A stretch of 64,000 bases of DNA from Planctomycetota bacterium (lineage in GTDB: Bacteria > Planctomycetota > UBA1135 > GCA-002686595). The notes beneath the pieces are model-generated. The model was given only the letters and a program-made list of their open reading frames with translations, ran no database searches and was not told the origin of the DNA. Position 1 is the stretch's first letter; every line of letters starts with the position of its first letter. Below, piece after piece: positions 37,512-46,128 of the stretch. The position numbers and the translations under genes are program-made. Location: NCBI GenBank assembly GCA_014237855.1, contig JABACD010000003.1:124001-188000 (forward strand). The letters are read 5' to 3'.

Positions 37512-38186
37512 ATGAAGATCTCCTCGCGCTTGGCTCTTGGTCTGTACCGCTCACGTCTCGTGGCCCGTCTCTTGTTCGGTGGGCCGCTGCCGGCGCTGGG
37601 TGCCGGGGATCGTTACTTTGATGTCACGACCCTGGCTCTCCGACAGCGAGTTCGGGAGCGCGTTGCTGCTGGCTCCAGGGTGCTCGAGATTGGCACCGGG
37701 AGCTTTGCGATCCTTGCGCGTTGGATGTGTCGAGAGCTCGACGCACGGGTCTGCTGTACGGAGATCGATGCCACCACAGCAGGGCGTGCAAGGGCCTGTG
37801 TCGAGCTGGAGGGCCTGGATATCGAGGTCCATGAGGGATCACTCTTCGCGAGCCTGGAGGAGTCGACCGATCTGGTGATCTTCAATCCACCTTACTTGCC
37901 GCGGGCGCTGGGCTTGGCCCGCGGACTCTCTGACCTGCATCGTCGGCAGTGGGACGGAGGTCCCGATGGCACCGCTGTCTTGCGGGAGTTCCTGGCTGCC
38001 CTGCGCGGACGGGGCGAGGGCGCCTGCGCGCTGGTGGGGCTCAACGAGCAGCACGTGAGCACACGCCGTGTACGAGACCTCGTCGAGGAGCTTGGTGGGC
38101 TCGAGCTGATGGAGAGCAGGCACCAGTCCTGGTTGCCCGGGGTTGTCCATGAGCTGCGCGTAGCAGCCTCCGCCAACTCGAGCTAG
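37512..38186 (+). CDS. Class I SAM-dependent methyltransferase (HemK-like, NPPY motif)
   Basis: 224 residues from ATG 37512. Rossmann motif I 'VLEIGTGSFAIL' (about residue 57), acidic motif II 'CCTEIDATT', and the catalytic 'IFNPPYLP' (about residue 119), which defines N-methyltransferases such as the release-factor methylase HemK/PrmC and small-molecule or RNA relatives. It lacks the N-terminal helical domain of true PrmC, so the substrate may differ. Seven bases after the flavoprotein gene. Ends on CTAG shared with the convergent carbamoyltransferase. Confidence 0.8.
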   Translation: MKISSRLALGLYRSRLVARLLFGGPLPALGAGDRYFDVTTLALRQRVRERVAAGSRVLEIGTGSFAILARWMCRELDARVCCTEIDATTAGRARACVELEGLDIEVHEGSLFASLEESTDLVIFNPPYLPRALGLARGLSDLHRRQWDGGPDGTAVLREFLAALRGRGEGACALVGLNEQHVSTRRVRDLVEELGGLELMESRHQSWLPGVVHELRVAASANSS

Positions 38187-40003
38187 TCGAGAGGTGGCTT
38201 GCGCAAGATGAAGTCGCCGATGGCAAGTACATCAAGGCCGGTGGAGTAGAAGACCCTGAGGGCATCCCGTGGGGAGCTGACGATCGGTTCTCCTGCAAAG
38301 TTGAAGGAGGTGTTGATCAGGGCGGGTAGGCCTGTGCGATCACGGAACTCACACAGCAGCTGGTGGAAGAGCGGGGTGGCTGACTCCGACACGGTCTGTG
38401 GTCGTGCACTGCCATCCACGTGAGTGGCCGCGGCGAGGTCCTTGCGTTTCTCCTCCTTGACCTGAAACGCAGTGGTCATGAAGGGAGCCTTGGTGCAGCC
38501 TTCGAAGTAGTCTGGAGCATCCTCGGCCAGAATCGAGGGGCAGAATGGACGCCAGGGTTCACGACCCTTGACGGCCAGGTTGAGCCTGTCCGACACGTTC
38601 TCGAGATAGGGTGAGGCCAGGATGGATCGTGAGCCCAGGGCTCTGGGACCGAACTCAGCTCTGCCCTGAAACCATCCCACCAGTTTTCCTCTGGCCAGTT
38701 CCTCCGCAACACTCGTGGTGATGTCGCTCGACTCGTACGCAGGAACCTTGCAGTGCTGGAAGAAGTCACGCAATTCAGCGTTGCCAAACTCCGGACCGTA
38801 ATTGACGTGTTCGAGTGGGCGTTGGATCTTGTCTCCGGCGGCTTCGGCCACGGCCATGGCTGCCCCCAGGGCACTCCCTGCGTCGTTCGAGGCGGGCTGC
38901 ACGAAGACCCCGTCGAACTCGTCCGTGCTCAGCAGGGCACCGTTGAGCTTGCAGTTCAGTCCGACACCGCCAGCGATGCACAGGTTGCGATGGCCGCCGT
39001 GCTTGTGAGCGGCACGCTTGGCCAGTTCCCTGACGACGTGTTCCAGCCTGGCCTGAACGCCCCAGGCGAGATCCACGTAGGCGGGATCCAGGTATCTTGG
39101 GGGAGGGCCTTCTGCGTTCTGGCTGTCCTCCAGGGCCGAGACCGGGGTCAGCTTGGGATCATGGCTAGTGATCAGCTTGACCAGCTTGTCGGTGAAGCGC
39201 TCGGCATGGCTGTGTACCCCAAAACGAGTGAAGGTTGGATCAACCCGATAGCCGCTATCGTCGAGGGTCAAGACGGGTTCCAGTCGTTCGACCCAGGGAT
39301 TCCCGTCAGCCCTCGCGTGGCCCAGGCCCGCGAGGCCCATCAGCTTGCCCTCGTGCCGATAGGGGAGGAAGCCAAAGTAGGCTGTGAAGGCAGCGTAGTA
39401 CCAGCCCAGTGAGTGAGGGATGGGCGTGCTCTCCATGATCTCGACCTTGCCCGCGCGTCCAACTGCAATCTGAGTGCAGATGTCCTCGCCGGAGCCGTCC
39501 AGGGTCAGGATCAGGGCCTCGTCGAAGGGTGAGGCGAAGAAGGTCGAGTAGGCGTGGCACAGGTGGTGTGGCACGAACTCGATCTTTGGCATGGCTCCCT
39601 TGATTCCTCTCTCTCGCAACCCGAGCTGAATCTCTCGCTCGAGACGGCCCGGCGTGTACTTGAGTACGTTCAGCAGGGCGCTGGAGAGAGTGGAGGAGTG
39701 GTTCAAGGAGCGGCCACCACCCGACTGTGCTCGAGAGCGATGGCGCGCATACTGGCCCGCGAGCTTCTTGAGCATCAAGAACGGATACTTGTGCGTATCC
39801 CAGGCGAAGGCAATTCGATCGACATCCCCGAGGTCGAGCTCGGCGTGCGAGAGGCAGAATTGAACGGCCCGTCCGGGGAACTGATCGGGAGAGGTCTTGA
39901 CCCTCGAGAAGCGCTCCTCTTCACAGAAGGCAACTAGCTCGCCGTCCCGAAGGAGGCAAGCGGCAGGATTCATGCCGAACCCAAAGATGCCGAGCACATT
40001 CAT
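38183..40003 (-). CDS. NodU/CmcH-family carbamoyltransferase
   Basis: 606 residues. The N-terminal ASKHA-type domain has 'CEEERFSRVKTS' near residue 30 and 'FVPHHLCHAYSTFFAS' with 'LTLDGSGED' (about 140-165), and the C-terminal domain has 'EFGPRALGSRSILASP' and 'LINTSFNFAGEPIVSSP.DAL' (about 520-585). Members transfer a carbamoyl group from carbamoyl phosphate to hydroxyls of sugars, antibiotics or Nod factors. The neighbouring glycosyltransferase 107 bases upstream on the same strand suggests modification of a glycan or glycolipid. Stop shares CTAG with the methyltransferase. Confidence 0.9.
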   Translation of the reverse strand: MNVLGIFGFGMNPAACLLRDGELVAFCEEERFSRVKTSPDQFPGRAVQFCLSHAELDLGDVDRIAFAWDTHKYPFLMLKKLAGQYARHRSRAQSGGGRSLNHSSTLSSALLNVLKYTPGRLEREIQLGLRERGIKGAMPKIEFVPHHLCHAYSTFFASPFDEALILTLDGSGEDICTQIAVGRAGKVEIMESTPIPHSLGWYYAAFTAYFGFLPYRHEGKLMGLAGLGHARADGNPWVERLEPVLTLDDSGYRVDPTFTRFGVHSHAERFTDKLVKLITSHDPKLTPVSALEDSQNAEGPPPRYLDPAYVDLAWGVQARLEHVVRELAKRAAHKHGGHRNLCIAGGVGLNCKLNGALLSTDEFDGVFVQPASNDAGSALGAAMAVAEAAGDKIQRPLEHVNYGPEFGNAELRDFFQHCKVPAYESSDITTSVAEELARGKLVGWFQGRAEFGPRALGSRSILASPYLENVSDRLNLAVKGREPWRPFCPSILAEDAPDYFEGCTKAPFMTTAFQVKEEKRKDLAAATHVDGSARPQTVSESATPLFHQLLCEFRDRTGLPALINTSFNFAGEPIVSSPRDALRVFYSTGLDVLAIGDFILRKPPLD

Positions 40004-40110
40004 GAGCTAGAGGTGGGGGCAGTTGCGGCCAATCTCCAGACCTTCGACAGTCTTGTGGTATCGACCGCTCACAAGCTTACGGTCTCCAGTCGAATCTCGC
40101 ACGGCTGCGT

Positions 40111-41367
40111 TCAGTTCCCCGCCAGTCTGTGTGCTCTCTCGTACTCTTCCAGATACTCGTCGGTCATACGAGCTATGGAAAAGTGCTCTTCCAGCCTTGC
40201 TCTTCCCAGCTTGCCAAGTCGGCTGCGCAGCTCGCGATCACGCAGAAGGTCCGCGATACAGCTTGCGAATTTCTCAATGTGGTACGGATTGGCAACGAGT
40301 CCCCACTCGCCATGCCCCACGACTTCAGGGCATCCCCCAAAGGATGTGACGACCACTGGCTTCTCGAACTCCATGGCCTCCAGGCTGAGCATCCCGAAGG
40401 TCTCGAAGCAGATCGAGGGTGAGACCATGACGTCCAGTACTCCGTAGGCGCAGAGCAGCTCATCGCCCTCCAGCCAGCCGGTGGGTACGACCAGGTCCTC
40501 GACACCGAGCGCTCTGGCGTGAGGCTCGAATCCTCGATAAGCATCCTCCCTTCCCAGGACCAACAGGCGTAGGTTTGGGAAGTCACCACGAAGGTGAGCG
40601 AGCATCTCGAAGAGCTGCTTGATGCCCTTGAGCTCGTGGAGGCGACCGCCCATTGCTATGACCTGCTTGCCCTCGAGCCCGAGGCGCGTGCGAAAGGCCT
40701 CGACCTGTGCGTTGCTCGGTAGTCTGGGCTGGAGCCGAATGGCATTGTGGATCGTGCGGTCGACTCGGATGCCATTGGCTTGCACCGCCTTTCCTAGCTC
40801 GTCCGAGACGACGGTGAAGCGGTGTACATCGTTTTCAAGCACCTTGCGAATGGCAGCGTTACGTCCCGGCCTGAAGCGGAATCGCTGGCAGGGGATGCAC
40901 TTGCGCCAGTCAGCAGCGTAGTCCTTGCGGGCCCAGTCGTGTTCCTTGCCACCGTGGAAGCAGTCGAGCTTCTGGTAGCAATAGGTCATGGAGTCGTGCG
41001 AGGTGAAGACCACGCCCGCGCCTTGCTCCCTCGCCGCGGTCAGAGAGGCGTAGGAGAGGTTGGAATGAATCAGATGGGAGTGAACCACATCAGGTTTCCA
41101 CTCCTGGAGCCGCCGCTGGACCTGGGCCACGACGCCACGATTGTTGAGTGAGACCCACGAGCGAAATCTCGGCGGGTAGCTCGAGTGGATGCGGTAGACC
41201 TCGCTACCGCCCATTTCGGCCATTCCGGCCTCCCGCCGGTCCACCGTGGTGGAGATCACGGTGGTCTCGTGGCCTCGCGAGCGCAGTTCCTCGGCCTCCT
41301 GGTACATCAGCCGGATCGAGGAACCTATCCGCGGGTCGCAGAGGTCATTGAGGAAGAGGATTCGCAT
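40111..41367 (-). CDS. GT4-family glycosyltransferase
   Basis: About 418 residues from ATG 41367 (the frame is open upstream). It has the GT-B fold: N-terminal 'RILFLNDLCDPRIGSSIRLMYQEAEELRSRGH' pattern (in parts), 'DVVHSHLIHSNLS', a cysteine-bearing segment 'CFHGGKEHDW....CIPCQRFRF' (possibly structural), and the C-terminal donor-binding 'GGRLHELKGIKQL' and 'SPSICFETFGMLSLEAMEFEKPVV', including the E-x7-E motif. GT4 enzymes use nucleotide sugars in polysaccharide or glycolipid synthesis. Followed by a carbamoyltransferase, likely in one pathway. Confidence 0.9.
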   Translation of the reverse strand: MRILFLNDLCDPRIGSSIRLMYQEAEELRSRGHETTVISTTVDRREAGMAEMGGSEVYRIHSSYPPRFRSWVSLNNRGVVAQVQRRLQEWKPDVVHSHLIHSNLSYASLTAAREQGAGVVFTSHDSMTYCYQKLDCFHGGKEHDWARKDYAADWRKCIPCQRFRFRPGRNAAIRKVLENDVHRFTVVSDELGKAVQANGIRVDRTIHNAIRLQPRLPSNAQVEAFRTRLGLEGKQVIAMGGRLHELKGIKQLFEMLAHLRGDFPNLRLLVLGREDAYRGFEPHARALGVEDLVVPTGWLEGDELLCAYGVLDVMVSPSICFETFGMLSLEAMEFEKPVVVTSFGGCPEVVGHGEWGLVANPYHIEKFASCIADLLRDRELRSRLGKLGRARLEEHFSIARMTDEYLEEYERAHRLAGN

Positions 41368-41484
41368 TACAGCGTGAGGATACACCTTGTAGGGTCGCCC
41401 GGCGTACAGCGCGGGGGATAGAATCCCACCCATTCGAGGTGCCCTCACCTCTCTTCCCTGGACCCCGACGAACTCAGGAACTGA

Positions 41485-42666
41485 ATGACGTATCTCGGAT
41501 CCATGCGCGTGCTGGCGCTGGTTATTGCCCTGCAGCAGGCCACATTTGCGCAGAGCGAAGACCCTCACGAACGTCCAAGGTCGACGGCGGCTCGTGAACT
41601 ATTTCTGGTCAACTGCGCCAGCTGTCATGGGGAGCGGGGAGACGGGGAGGGCGTGACGGACCTGGACAGGAAGGCGCGGAGCTTCAAGGAGGGAGGATTC
41701 TCCTACGGCAACACTCCGGGGACTCTGCGGCGCACCATCTCGAGTGGGATCCCAGGGACCCCCATGCCTGGCTTCGGCGGGGCATTGAAGGAGAAGCAAA
41801 TCGCCGACCTCGCCATGTATGTCCTCGAGCTGGGGCCCGGCCTTCCGCCAGAGCCCAACAACACGGAACTGGTGGTCGGGGAGCGTCCGCTGGTCGTCCG
41901 TGGAATGCTGCCGCCGATTGCCGAGGGAGCGCTGGCCCATCCGCGGGGGCTGCTGATCGGCCGGCCCGATGGCTTCAGCTTCGAGTACCGTGCAGATGAT
42001 GTCCGACTCCTTGGGGTCCGGCAGGGGCGATTCGTGGATCGGACGGACTGGATCGGACGCGGTGGGACAGCACTCAAGCCCCTAGGCAAGGTGGTTGCGC
42101 TGGTGGGGGGTGGAGATCCTGGAGCCTCCTTCTCTCGGGTTGACGAGGGCACGGCTACGCCTCTGAGAGCTGAACTGGTGAAGACCCGGATTGCTGGCCC
42201 TGGGACTGGCGCCAGGGTGTATCAGCCGGAGATTGTTTGCCACCTCTCCGCGCCGACGGGTGAAGTTGTCGCTCGTCTGGTGGAGAGGGCTTCTCCGGTC
42301 ACGCTTGGCATCGGTGCAGGCTACAAGCGGGAGTGGTACATCACGGCTCTCGCCGACTCACTGCAGCTGAAATTGAACGGCCCTGATCAGGCAGACCTCA
42401 CCTTCCTTGGGGGTGAAGCAGACGGCCTTGAGGTCATGCGCCGGAAGCTCTCCGGGATCGGCGTGGAGTACACGGTTGTTGTTCGCCGGGGCAGCCCCTC
42501 AGGAGCTGAGTGGAGCTGGGAGCAGAACGGGAAGAGTGGCATCTTCCTCAAGCGCCATGAGCACGCTGAGCTCAGTGTCTGGGTTATTCAGGTGACTGAG
42601 CAGGACTTGAGGGAGTTTGGAGAGGACCGAATCGGTCGTGAGCTCAAGGAGGCCTTCAAGTCATGA
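41485..42666 (+). CDS. Exported c-type cytochrome with large C-terminal region
   Basis: 393 residues; ATG 41485 has an AGGA five bases upstream, and a signal peptide covers about residues 7-22. One cytochrome c domain (about 34-115) carries C-A-S-C-H (Cys44, Cys47, His48) and a likely distal Met in 'GTPMPGFGG' (Met94). The remaining 275 residues are not recognised; they look beta-rich. The stop overlaps the following gene by 4 bases, encoding a sorbosone-dehydrogenase-like protein, so this cytochrome probably accepts electrons from it or a similar dehydrogenase in the periplasm. Confidence 0.8.
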   Translation: MTYLGSMRVLALVIALQQATFAQSEDPHERPRSTAARELFLVNCASCHGERGDGEGVTDLDRKARSFKEGGFSYGNTPGTLRRTISSGIPGTPMPGFGGALKEKQIADLAMYVLELGPGLPPEPNNTELVVGERPLVVRGMLPPIAEGALAHPRGLLIGRPDGFSFEYRADDVRLLGVRQGRFVDRTDWIGRGGTALKPLGKVVALVGGGDPGASFSRVDEGTATPLRAELVKTRIAGPGTGARVYQPEIVCHLSAPTGEVVARLVERASPVTLGIGAGYKREWYITALADSLQLKLNGPDQADLTFLGGEADGLEVMRRKLSGIGVEYTVVVRRGSPSGAEWSWEQNGKSGIFLKRHEHAELSVWVIQVTEQDLREFGEDRIGRELKEAFKS

Positions 42667-45323
42667 GAGAGGAACTACTTGCTCTCGTTGCTCTCGCGTG
42701 CGGAGTGCAACCGGTCGTGGCGCTTCAGTCCGAAGCCGACTACTGGACAGTCGACTACCTCACACCTCCATCCGGAGAGGTATTGGAGGTAGGAGGGATT
42801 GACTTCTTGCCTGATGGTCGGCTGATTGTCTCGACGCGCAGGGGCCAGGTCTGGATCATCGACGATCCCTTGGCGGAGGATCCAGCCGATGCCGGCTTCA
42901 CGCTCTTCGCCGAGGGGCTCTGGGAGGGCCTGGGGCTGAACGTGCACGATGGCGAGATCTTCGTGCTACAGCGAACAGAGCTCTCTCGTTTGGTCGACAT
43001 CGATGGTGACGACATCTGCGACGAGATCGAGACCATCTGCAACGACTGGGGAGTGTCCGGCAACTACCATGAATTTGCCTTTGGGTTGCCCATCGATGAC
43101 GAAGGAAACTTCTATGTCTCGTTGAACGTTTCCTTCTTCAGCCCGGAGTGGTGGCACGGGAAGTCTCCTGTGTCCTATCGTGGATGGGTGTTGAAGATCC
43201 GCCCGGATGGGCAGATGGAGCCCTTCGCGTCCGGTGTTCGTTCTCCCTGCGGCCTGGGTCTCAACAGCGAGGGGGATCTCTTCTACACGGACAACCAGGG
43301 CGACTGGATGCCGGTCTGCCCGATCTTCCACGTCAAGAAGGATGCCTTCTACGGCCATCCTGCTTCGCTCGACTGGACAGAGCAGTACCTCGAGAGCCAG
43401 ACCCTCGCTTCGGACAAGGTGCCTCCGGCTCGTCGTCGCCAGAACGCTGCATGCTGGATTCCCTACGACTGGTCGCGGTCGACCGGAAACCTGGTGATGG
43501 ATGAGACCGGAGGGAAATTCGGTCCCTTCGAGGGTCAGATGATCCTGGGTGAGGTGACCAATGGCCTGATTCTGCGCGCTCAGCTCGAGAAGGTGCGTGG
43601 CGAGTACCAGGGGGCTTGCTTCATCGTACGCAGGCAGGTGGGCTCCACCTGTCGCGTGGCCTTCGCCGAGGACGGGACGCTGTTTGCTGGCCTCACCAAT
43701 CGTGGCTGGGGTGGCATGAACCCCGCGGATGGAGTCGCAAGGGTTCGTTGGACGGGGAAGACTCCCCTGGAGATGAAGGAGGTCCACCTGCTGCAGCGCG
43801 GCTTCGAGGTGACCTTCACCCAGCCGCTCGATCCGGAAAGATTGCCTGCCCCGGAGGATCAGAAGGTCTTCGATTATGACTATGACTACTGGTGGGAGTA
43901 TGGGTCACCGGAGCGCGATCACTTCGATATCCCCGTGGAGTCGCTGTCACTCTCGGAGGATGGCCTGGTCCTGACGATGACGGTGGGGGAGCTGGCGCCG
44001 GGACGCGTCGTCAGAGCCCGGTTGTCTGGAGTTGTAGCCGCCGATGGCACGCCTCTGCTCCACGAGGAGTTCGCCTACACCATCAACCAGCTACCCGAAG
44101 GGCCCCTGAGTGAGAAGCAAGTGGTCAAGGTCGTACCTCCACCTCCGGCTCGCGAGTCCGAGGAAGCTGGATGGCTGCGGTTGACCTGGGGCGATGCCAC
44201 GGACCTGTGGGAGAGCTCCGGATGGGAGCTGGTCCATGCCGAGATCGATCCGAGTGATCAAACGCGCTTCACGACCTCGCCCGGAAACAGCGCCCTGTGC
44301 AATACCGGTGACGAGGTGCCCTCGGACTTCGTCTCCAAGGTCGAGCTGGGTGATGTGCAGCTGCGCATGGCCTTCATGCTGCCGGAAGGCTCCGACTCGG
44401 GAGTCTTCTTCCAGGGACGCTACGAGTTGCAGCTCTCGGATACTCCCGACAGGAGTGAGGCCCTTTCGACCGACTGCGGGGCCCTGTCGGGCGGCGACGA
44501 CTTCGACGGGGTTCCTCCTGAGCGTGATGGATACAGTGCTGCAGGCGTCTGGCATGACCTCGAGGTCTTCTTCAGGGCCCCTCGATTCGACTTGCAGGGG
44601 AGAAAAATCGCCAACGCTCGCTTCGAGAGGGTCAGCATTGACGATGTCGTCGTGCAGGAGAATGTGGAACTGCCGGGGCCGACACTTGGTGGCTGGAAGG
44701 GCGAGACTGCACTTGCGCCCTTGCGAATTCAGAGCACGGGGTCTCACATTGCCATCGGAAATGTGCAGGTCAAGACACTTGAGTCGGAGCGAGAGCCAGG
44801 TGCTGACAAGGGATGGGTGCCGCTCTTTGATGGAGACCTGGAGGGATGGACGACCATCGGAGATGACGCATGGACTGTCGAAGACGGCGTCATGGTCGGC
44901 AGCGGTGAGCGATCTCATCTCTTCAGCCCACGTGGAGACTACACCGACTTCGATCTACGGGCAGAGATCAAGATCAACGATGGCGGTAACTCCGGGCTCT
45001 ACTTCCGAGTGGCGCAAGGGCCTGGCTGGCCTGCGGGCTACGAGGCCCAGATCAACTCAAACTTCGCTGACCCCCAGAAGAGCGGAAGCCTCTACAACTT
45101 GAGTCCACTCCTGGTTCACCTGGTCTCTCAGGACACCTGGTTCGATTACCGCATCTCCTGTCGCACGAACGCCGCGGGCACCCGTGTTCGAATCTGGATC
45201 AACGATGTGCTCGTCAACGATTACCTTGATAGAGCTGAGACGTACAAGGCTGGGCACATTGCCCTTCAGCAGCACCACCAGGGGTCGGTAGTGGAGGTTC
45301 GAAAGCTGGAGATACGAGAGTAG
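42663..45323 (+). CDS. Sorbosone/glucose dehydrogenase-like beta-propeller with two DUF1080 domains
   Basis: 886 residues with an N-terminal signal (about 1-20). Residues about 25-370 resemble the PQQ-dependent sorbosone dehydrogenase propeller ('GGIDFLPDGRLIVSTRRGQVW', 'YHEFAFGLPIDDEGNFYVSLN', 'GVRSPCGLGLNSEGDLFYTDNQGDW' in parts). After a linker there are two DUF1080 (3-keto-disaccharide hydrolase/LamG-like) domains, at about 500-705 and 716-885; the second begins 'WVPLFDGDLEGWTTIGDDAW' and contains 'NSGLYFRVAQGPGWPAGYEAQI'. DUF1080 proteins are abundant in Planctomycetes and linked to breakdown of sugars. The start overlaps the cytochrome gene (ATGA). Probable periplasmic carbohydrate oxidation. 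Confidence 0.82.
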   Translation: MREELLALVALACGVQPVVALQSEADYWTVDYLTPPSGEVLEVGGIDFLPDGRLIVSTRRGQVWIIDDPLAEDPADAGFTLFAEGLWEGLGLNVHDGEIFVLQRTELSRLVDIDGDDICDEIETICNDWGVSGNYHEFAFGLPIDDEGNFYVSLNVSFFSPEWWHGKSPVSYRGWVLKIRPDGQMEPFASGVRSPCGLGLNSEGDLFYTDNQGDWMPVCPIFHVKKDAFYGHPASLDWTEQYLESQTLASDKVPPARRRQNAACWIPYDWSRSTGNLVMDETGGKFGPFEGQMILGEVTNGLILRAQLEKVRGEYQGACFIVRRQVGSTCRVAFAEDGTLFAGLTNRGWGGMNPADGVARVRWTGKTPLEMKEVHLLQRGFEVTFTQPLDPERLPAPEDQKVFDYDYDYWWEYGSPERDHFDIPVESLSLSEDGLVLTMTVGELAPGRVVRARLSGVVAADGTPLLHEEFAYTINQLPEGPLSEKQVVKVVPPPPARESEEAGWLRLTWGDATDLWESSGWELVHAEIDPSDQTRFTTSPGNSALCNTGDEVPSDFVSKVELGDVQLRMAFMLPEGSDSGVFFQGRYELQLSDTPDRSEALSTDCGALSGGDDFDGVPPERDGYSAAGVWHDLEVFFRAPRFDLQGRKIANARFERVSIDDVVVQENVELPGPTLGGWKGETALAPLRIQSTGSHIAIGNVQVKTLESEREPGADKGWVPLFDGDLEGWTTIGDDAWTVEDGVMVGSGERSHLFSPRGDYTDFDLRAEIKINDGGNSGLYFRVAQGPGWPAGYEAQINSNFADPQKSGSLYNLSPLLVHLVSQDTWFDYRISCRTNAAGTRVRIWINDVLVNDYLDRAETYKAGHIALQQHHQGSVVEVRKLEIRE

Positions 45324-46126
45324 ACCAGCGGGTAATCCCTGGCATCGAAGAGGGGTTGTGGCTCCCTTCGGTTCAGTGAGCTCAGTGACTCGATCCGAAC
45401 CTCGACCGGACCCTTCTCCTGGCGTTCGAGTCTCTCGGAGAGGTCGTGAGCAAATTGCAGGGCCATGTCGGGGCGGCTGCCCATACGGCTCCGTTGTTTC
45501 GAGGACAGGTACTCGTGTAGGTCGATGGTCAAGCGCCTGCCATTTCTGGCGTTGGTGATCCAGAAGCTGACCTTTCTGGTGTCCTTGTCTCTCAGCTTCA
45601 TGTGCCATGCAAGGTGATTCCCCTCCTCGGTCCAGTGGGTCCTCCGTAGCCAAAGGAGATGAGTGCCGTACCGCTCCTGAGTAGGCTTCCAATCAGGGGG
45701 ATGTCGCTACGGTCAGCAAGCCACTCGTTGAGAGGGGCTCCCTGAAGCCAGTCTGCATTCAGCCTTGCGATCCCCGCCGTGGGAGTACATCAGGCAGATC
45801 TTGAATCTCAGTAGCCACAGGGGCCAGGAAGGTAGGACGCTCGATCGGACCGCCGGATTCCTACAAGCGTCGAGAGAGCGGGCGCGGTGCCCAAACATCC
45901 AATCCCCTGGCCAGGCCTCTACTCACTCGAAGCCGAAGTGCTTGAAGTGGATGTTGCGGGTGATGTAGTGCGAGCGAATCCAGCCATTCTCGAAGTTGCG
46001 CCAGACCTCCCAGAAGAGAATGGCTCCAAAGCCGATGCGGAGGACCGCCATCGAGGCGATATCCACGGGGGCGAAGAGGAATTGCTGCCAGGGCTTGGCT
46101 GGCTGGAACTCCTTGACCCGTCCCAC
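45324..46126 (-). pseudogene. Decayed vitamin K-dependent gamma-carboxylase (HTTM) gene
   Basis: Reading the minus strand from GTG 46126, the first 67 codons match the start of HTTM/VKGC proteins: 'FAPVDIASMAVLRIGFGAILFWEV', 'NGWIRSHYI' and 'FKHFGFE' (in parts), then TGA at 45925-45923 where the family has Trp ('FGFEWV..WPG'), and the frame continues with 'EAWPGDWMF'. A stretch is missing, then 'LPSWPLWLLRFKICLMYSHGG', a one-base shift at a GGGG run, and then 'IARLNADWLQGAPLNEWLADR' (in part). After another gap and shift the C-terminal part is 'HWTEEGNHLAWHMKLRDKD', 'PDMALQFAHDL' and 'EVRIESLSSLNRREPQ'. It ends at the neighbouring gene. About 265 of the expected 450 or more codons remain. HTTM proteins carboxylate Glu residues or act as membrane enzymes; this copy cannot. 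Confidence 0.85.
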
Positions 46127-46128
46127 AC

